Source: Myxococcus stipitatus
GTDB taxonomy: Bacteria; Myxococcota; Myxococcia; Myxococcales; Myxococcaceae
Assembly: GCF_037414475.1 (NCBI RefSeq)
Contig: NZ_CP147913.1
Coordinates: 6,012,001 to 6,076,000 of the forward strand
DNA length: 64,000 bases
Direction: 5' to 3'
Under the pieces are notes generated by a model. It had not been told where the DNA came from and did not search any database. It saw only the letters and a list, made by a program, of their open reading frames with translations. How positions within the stretch are numbered: position 1 is the first letter of the stretch; the number at the start of each line of letters is the position of its first letter. A program made the translations under genes and the position numbers. This document shows positions 60,263 to 64,000 of this stretch, piece after piece.

Positions 60263-60958
60263 ATGCAATTCACTCTCTTGGGCCTGTGGGAACACATGGG
60301 CCTCTTCGCGCGGCTCATCGTCATCCTGATGGCCGTGATGTCTGTTGTTTCCCTGCTCATCCTCGCCGAACGCTCCATCGTGTTCCGCGCGGCCCGGCGC
60401 CAGTCGCGCAAGTTCGCCTCGCAGATGGACACGTTGCTCTCCCGGGGCGACTTCGACGGAGCGTCCAGCGCCAAGACCGGGGCCGACGTGGGGTATCTCG
60501 GCAGGACCATCCGCGCGGGGCTCGCGGCCTATCGCGTCGCGGAGGAGGACAGCCGTGACGAAGTCATGGAGTCGGTGGCTCGAAGCCTGGAGCGTCAGGC
60601 CCAGCGCGAGGTGCAGTGCCTCAAGCGCGGCCTGAGCCACCTGGCCACCGTGGCTTCCACGGCGCCCTTCGTGGGCCTCTTGGGCACCACCATGGGCATC
60701 GTCACCGCCTTCCAGCAGATGGCGGATTCCGGCTCGGGAGGTATCAGCACCATCTCCACGGGCATCTCCGAGGCCCTCGTGACGACGGCCTTCGGCCTGC
60801 TCGTCGCCATCCCCGCGGTGATGGCCTACAACTCCTTGCAGAGCTGGGTGGACGCCCGCGCCGTCGACCTGGCCGAGGCCAGCAACGAGTTCCTGGACGC
60901 CACGGCCCGAGCGCTCAAGCGCGCCCGCGCCGCCGCCAGGGCCGCCGCGACCTCCTGA
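60263..60958 (+). CDS. MotA/TolQ/ExbB-family proton-channel protein
   Basis: A 231-residue membrane protein with three helices: one near residues 15-35, a cytoplasmic loop with LSRGDFDGASSA, and a pair at ~125-200 containing VASTAPFVGLLGTTMGIVTAF and GISEALVTTAFGLLVAIPAV. These are the ExbB/TolQ proton-path signatures. The expected ExbD/TolR and TonB/TolA-like genes are not in the flanking sequence, so it must work with partners encoded elsewhere. Ends with an Arg/Ala-rich tail. Confidence 0.88.
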   Translation: MQFTLLGLWEHMGLFARLIVILMAVMSVVSLLILAERSIVFRAARRQSRKFASQMDTLLSRGDFDGASSAKTGADVGYLGRTIRAGLAAYRVAEEDSRDEVMESVARSLERQAQREVQCLKRGLSHLATVASTAPFVGLLGTTMGIVTAFQQMADSGSGGISTISTGISEALVTTAFGLLVAIPAVMAYNSLQSWVDARAVDLAEASNEFLDATARALKRARAAARAAATS

Positions 60959-60965
60959 CGCGCGG

Positions 60966-62408
60966 CTACCCCGTGGACTTCTGGACCGGGACAGGGCCTG
61001 GACTCGGAAGGGTGAGAGGGGGAGGCCGTGTCTCGGTATTCGCCAGCTGTTCGAGCGGGCGCAAAAGCGACCTGACGCCATGGCCCAACACGGGCAAGGC
61101 CACGGAGGGCTGGAGGACCGCCTCCAGCCCCGCGTGCAGGTGCAGTATCCGGTAGAACTGGCCATGGACGTGGGCGTCGGTCGACGTGCGCTCCATCAGC
61201 CGCAGGATGTACCAGTGCAGCAGTCCCAGCCCGAAGGGCCGCTTCCCGACGGCTTGCGGATACAGCAGGTCCATGCCCGTGCCCAACAGCCACGGGAGCC
61301 GGATGAGCTCGGGCAGCCGCTCGCGGAAGCGCTGCCCCAGGCCCGACAGTCCGCCGCGTTCGGCCTGCTCGCGGAGGCAGGTGTCCAGCAACTCCGCGCC
61401 CAGCCCCGCCACCGACATGCCTTGTCCGTAGAGGGGATTGAAGGCACACGCGGCGTCGCCCAGGACGACGAGCCCCTCGGGGAAGCGCGGCAGCTTCTCG
61501 TAGTGCCGCCACCGGCAGTCCTTCACCTTGTGCTGGGAGATGGGCCCTATCGGCGTGGCCTGCTTCAGGTATTCGTACAGGTCGGGCCGCGTCAGTGAGC
61601 GTGCGTACTCGACGAACCCCGCGTACTCGGTGGGCGCGTGCTCGCCGAAGTAGCCATTGAGGGTGACCAGCCACTTGCCTCCCTCCACGTGCGAGATGAA
61701 GCCCGCGCGCCAGGCCTTGGGTGGACTCGGATAGAGGAAGAGCGCCTTCCAGTCCTTCTCGAAGTGGGGCGGCGGCTCGTGCAGGCACGTCGTGTAGGAA
61801 AGGTCCACGATGACCTGCTCCTCCTCCGGACGTGCGTAGCCGAGGGCCTCCAGCCACTGCGGCATCCGCGAACCCCGGCCGCTGGCATCCACGACGAGGT
61901 CCGCCTCCCACGACTCCTCGCCCTGCGGCGTCTTGACCCGGACACCCGTGACGCGCCCCGTGCCCGTCGCGTCGGCGATGAGCCCCTCGATGGAGCAGCC
62001 CTCGCGCACCTCCACGTGGGGCCGCGCCTTCACCCGGCGCAGGACGTTCCACTCGAGCAGGGGGCGGGTGCACAGCAGGCCCGGGATTCCGCTGGTGCGG
62101 CGCAGCTTCCACACCCCGAAGTGATGCCAGGCCAGGTCTCCGCTCGAGTCGATGAACTGGGCGCCCTGGACCTCGAGCTGCTCGAACAGGTCCGGGAAGT
62201 ACTTGTCGAGGATGCGCCGGCCCGTGTCCAACAGCACGTGGATGTGCGGCCCTTGCGGAACACCCTTGCGCGCGGCGGGCCCCTCACCCCGGACGTCGCG
62301 CTCCACCAGCGTCACCTTGTCGAAGTGGTCCGAGAGCACCCGCGTGGCCAGCAGCCCCGCCATGCTTCCGCCAATGACCACGGCACTGCGAGGTCCGCCT
62401 CCAGCCAT
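60966..62408 (-). CDS. FAD-dependent oxidoreductase/monooxygenase
   Basis: A 480-residue flavoprotein. N-terminal dinucleotide fold VVIGGSMAGLLATRVL, then DASGRGSRMP and GDAACAFNPLYGQGMS, which bind FAD. This is the group of aromatic or polyketide hydroxylases and geranylgeranyl-reductase-like enzymes. The last ~60 residues are a Pro-rich tail. GGGAGG precedes the ATG by 7 bases. Divergent from the lipoprotein gene at 62705. Confidence 0.85.
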   Translation of the reverse strand: MAGGGPRSAVVIGGSMAGLLATRVLSDHFDKVTLVERDVRGEGPAARKGVPQGPHIHVLLDTGRRILDKYFPDLFEQLEVQGAQFIDSSGDLAWHHFGVWKLRRTSGIPGLLCTRPLLEWNVLRRVKARPHVEVREGCSIEGLIADATGTGRVTGVRVKTPQGEESWEADLVVDASGRGSRMPQWLEALGYARPEEEQVIVDLSYTTCLHEPPPHFEKDWKALFLYPSPPKAWRAGFISHVEGGKWLVTLNGYFGEHAPTEYAGFVEYARSLTRPDLYEYLKQATPIGPISQHKVKDCRWRHYEKLPRFPEGLVVLGDAACAFNPLYGQGMSVAGLGAELLDTCLREQAERGGLSGLGQRFRERLPELIRLPWLLGTGMDLLYPQAVGKRPFGLGLLHWYILRLMERTSTDAHVHGQFYRILHLHAGLEAVLQPSVALPVLGHGVRSLLRPLEQLANTETRPPPLTLPSPGPVPVQKSTG

Positions 62409-62502
62409 GTTCGTGCCTCCCGCATGAAGAGCCCGCGCTCAACTTCTCATCATCGCGCGGGTACTTGATGACAAGGGTCTGACATCCCGAGGTGGCGCGA
62501 GT

Positions 62503-62530
62503 GTGCACACGCATGTGCACGCCGGTGCAC
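62503..62530. promoter_or_regulatory. cluster of three GTGCAC sites between divergent genes
   Basis: GTGCAC occurs at 62503-62508, 62515-62520 and 62525-62530; the first sits in GTGTGCACAC. TGCAC recurs at 62548-62552. Such repeated palindromic hexamers in a ~300-bp divergent gap suggest a regulator-binding region. The remainder of 62409-62704 holds no gene. Confidence 0.4.
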
Positions 62531-62704
62531 AGACGTGACTCGGGAACTGCACAGAATCGTGAGCCGCTCCACATCTCCCGACGTGGGCGCTTTGTGCAGG
62601 CCTTTTGCAATGCTGTGACGCCAGTGTCCGACTCGACTCGGACCCAGGGCCAGCATCGGTGCTGGGCATTTCGTCCAGCGGGAATTGTTGGTGATGAGGT
62701 TGTG

Positions 62705-64000
62705 ATGCAAGGGCGTCGTTTTTCGTGGTTGCTCCTGGGGCTGTGTACCGCGGCGGTGGGGTGCTTGGATGACCCGGAGGAAGAGGGCCGCGCGGTCCGG
62801 GTGAAGAGTGTGCAGCGCCATGTGATGCCCGGCGAGGCCAAGGAGGTTCCATGGGATTCCTCCGCTCCGCCCCTGGAGATGTTCCGCCTGGAGGGCGAGA
62901 ACTACGTGCCCGTGGCTGGGACGGTGGACGCGGAAGGGCGGTCCGTGTTCGACGACGCACCCGCGGGGACGTACTTCCTGCGGCGCGGTGCCAGCATGGT
63001 CGTCACGGATGCTCGCGAGGTGGACCTGAGCACCCATACCCTGGGCCGGCCGGATGTCGATTCATTCACGCGTGAGCCGGCGCTGGACCTGTCTGTGAAT
63101 GGGCTCGAGCCGTGGGTGGCTTCAGAGTCCTATCCCTCCGAGCTGGACTTCATGTCCGAGAACGTGGGGGCCTTTGCCGCGATGCGCACGTCCGCCCGGG
63201 AAGGCGAGACGGCGATTCTCGACTCGGCGCCCGGCGTGCAGATCTCCCTGAACATGTCGACGCGGTTCACCGGCACGAAGGGGGATGGGGCGTGGATTCT
63301 TCAGCGGACGCCCCGTGTCTGGGAGACGGTGCAGGGTGGGGCTCGGGTGACGTATGACTCCGTGGGGCGGGCCCTGAATACGGAGCACTTCACGTATGAG
63401 GGGAGCGGGCCGCTGCGTCTGACGGGGACACTCAAGACTTTGCCCATGAAGGAGCTGTCGTTGGATTGGAAGGTGCCATCCTTCATGGCCCTCGCGTCGG
63501 AGGTGAACCCGGCGGCGGTCGGTGGCCGCTCGTCGTTCTATATCTTCCCCGCGCCCCATGGATTGGCGCATGGCGCGGTCGGATTCTCGGGATGGCTCCT
63601 GGGGATGTCCACGCCCGCGGAGCCCACGCAGCTGACCGGCCGCTTCGTCTACGGCAATCCCTATCCGTCCTCGTGGCCGGAGGTCGCGGCCGCCACCGTG
63701 ACGTTCATGGTGCCGCTGGAGACTTCGGGAGAGGCGCCTTACTCCACCCGGGCGACCCTCTCCGTGACGGGGGCTCCCTCCGCGCTGGCCTCGGGGGCGC
63801 TGCTTCCGCTGGTGCAGCCGCCCCAGAAGTTGATGGTGGATGGGCAGGATGCCTCGACCGCGCGTGGCTTCTCCTCGGAGTCCGTCGTCCTTCAATGGCA
63901 GGCTCCCGCGCGTGGGACTCCGAACGCCTATGAGGTGAGTGTCCTCTCGTTGACCGGAGCTTCGGGCAGCCGCTCCGAGAAGCGGGTGCTCTCCATCGCG
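62705..64000 (+). CDS. lipoprotein, 3' end outside the window
   Basis: The frame is open from ATG 62705 to the window end (432 codons). It starts MQGRRFSWLLLGLCTAAVGC, a lipoprotein signal with lipid Cys at residue 20, followed by an acidic DDPEEEG linker. The rest is beta-rich with a late stretch, VVLQWQAPARGTPNAYEVSV, resembling a fibronectin type III strand pattern. GAGG is 5 bases before the ATG. Myxobacteria make many such surface lipoproteins; function unknown. Confidence 0.78.
   Translation, partial: MQGRRFSWLLLGLCTAAVGCLDDPEEEGRAVRVKSVQRHVMPGEAKEVPWDSSAPPLEMFRLEGENYVPVAGTVDAEGRSVFDDAPAGTYFLRRGASMVVTDAREVDLSTHTLGRPDVDSFTREPALDLSVNGLEPWVASESYPSELDFMSENVGAFAAMRTSAREGETAILDSAPGVQISLNMSTRFTGTKGDGAWILQRTPRVWETVQGGARVTYDSVGRALNTEHFTYEGSGPLRLTGTLKTLPMKELSLDWKVPSFMALASEVNPAAVGGRSSFYIFPAPHGLAHGAVGFSGWLLGMSTPAEPTQLTGRFVYGNPYPSSWPEVAAATVTFMVPLETSGEAPYSTRATLSVTGAPSALASGALLPLVQPPQKLMVDGQDASTARGFSSESVVLQWQAPARGTPNAYEVSVLSLTGASGSRSEKRVLSIA

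Overview
The window is about 70% GC, densely packed, and built from gene families typical of a myxobacterium of the Myxococcus/Corallococcus/Pyxidicoccus group. These include Ser/Thr kinases with TPR tails, a hybrid-type histidine kinase, an HD-GYP protein, a Lys/Ala-rich histone H1-like protein, many lipoproteins, several ECF sigma factors and many near-leaderless starts. I see no transposase, integrase, CRISPR array or rRNA. The assignment to organism is inference from gene content. Two genes run off the window: 1-234 (minus, 3' end missing) and 62705-64000 (plus, 3' end missing).

Layout. 1-9.9 kb: housekeeping and metabolic genes, namely a TPR/DUF1444-like protein, a DUF4230 protein, a 2OG-Fe(II) oxygenase, an XRE-cupin regulator with a palindrome at its start, an SDR overlapping a divergent QueA-like protein, a Zn alcohol dehydrogenase, Ppx/GppA-HD and a phospholipase D-type protein. 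10-18 kb: signalling (two Ser/Thr kinases and a histidine kinase with a dead receiver), with QueF, a YdjC-type deacetylase and an esterase lipoprotein between them. 18.6-30 kb: an SsnA-like amidohydrolase lacking metal ligands, a peroxiredoxin, a ClC transporter, a likely membrane-homeostasis run (M50 protease, fatty-acid desaturase, ECF sigma, anti-sigma), DusB and a GH1 glycosidase. 30-38 kb: the H1-like gene with a strikingly ordered control region, an NFACT (RqcH-like) protein, a SprT-like peptidase, pyruvate kinase, HD-GYP, Rpe, a single-domain response regulator and tRNA-Pro(CGG).

38-56.9 kb is more accessory. It carries a WD40 protein, a GlxA-type regulator with an isochorismatase-like hydrolase, a secreted serpin, an ArsR/SRPBCC pair with two overlapping palindromes in its promoter, an OYE/LysR pair, a serine hydrolase and a scramblase-like protein. 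It also has a TetR/NADP-oxidoreductase pair with two copies of one 15-bp operator, three tandem copies of an unrecognised secreted protein, and an ECF42-type sigma factor with two YCII/DGPF proteins. 57-64 kb holds a D12-class adenine methyltransferase, a Tat-exported PhoX-like protein, an orphan ExbB/TolQ-like protein, an FAD oxidoreductase and a lipoprotein.

Most notable: the methyltransferase (56992-58059) meets, tail to tail, a 182-residue protein (58046-58594) that closely resembles the EcoRV restriction endonuclease. It has Arg where EcoRV has catalytic Asp74 and Thr where it has Lys92, and it lacks the C-terminal DNA-recognition part. The frame is intact with host-like codon use, so this may be a restriction-modification system whose nuclease has become a non-cutting protein.
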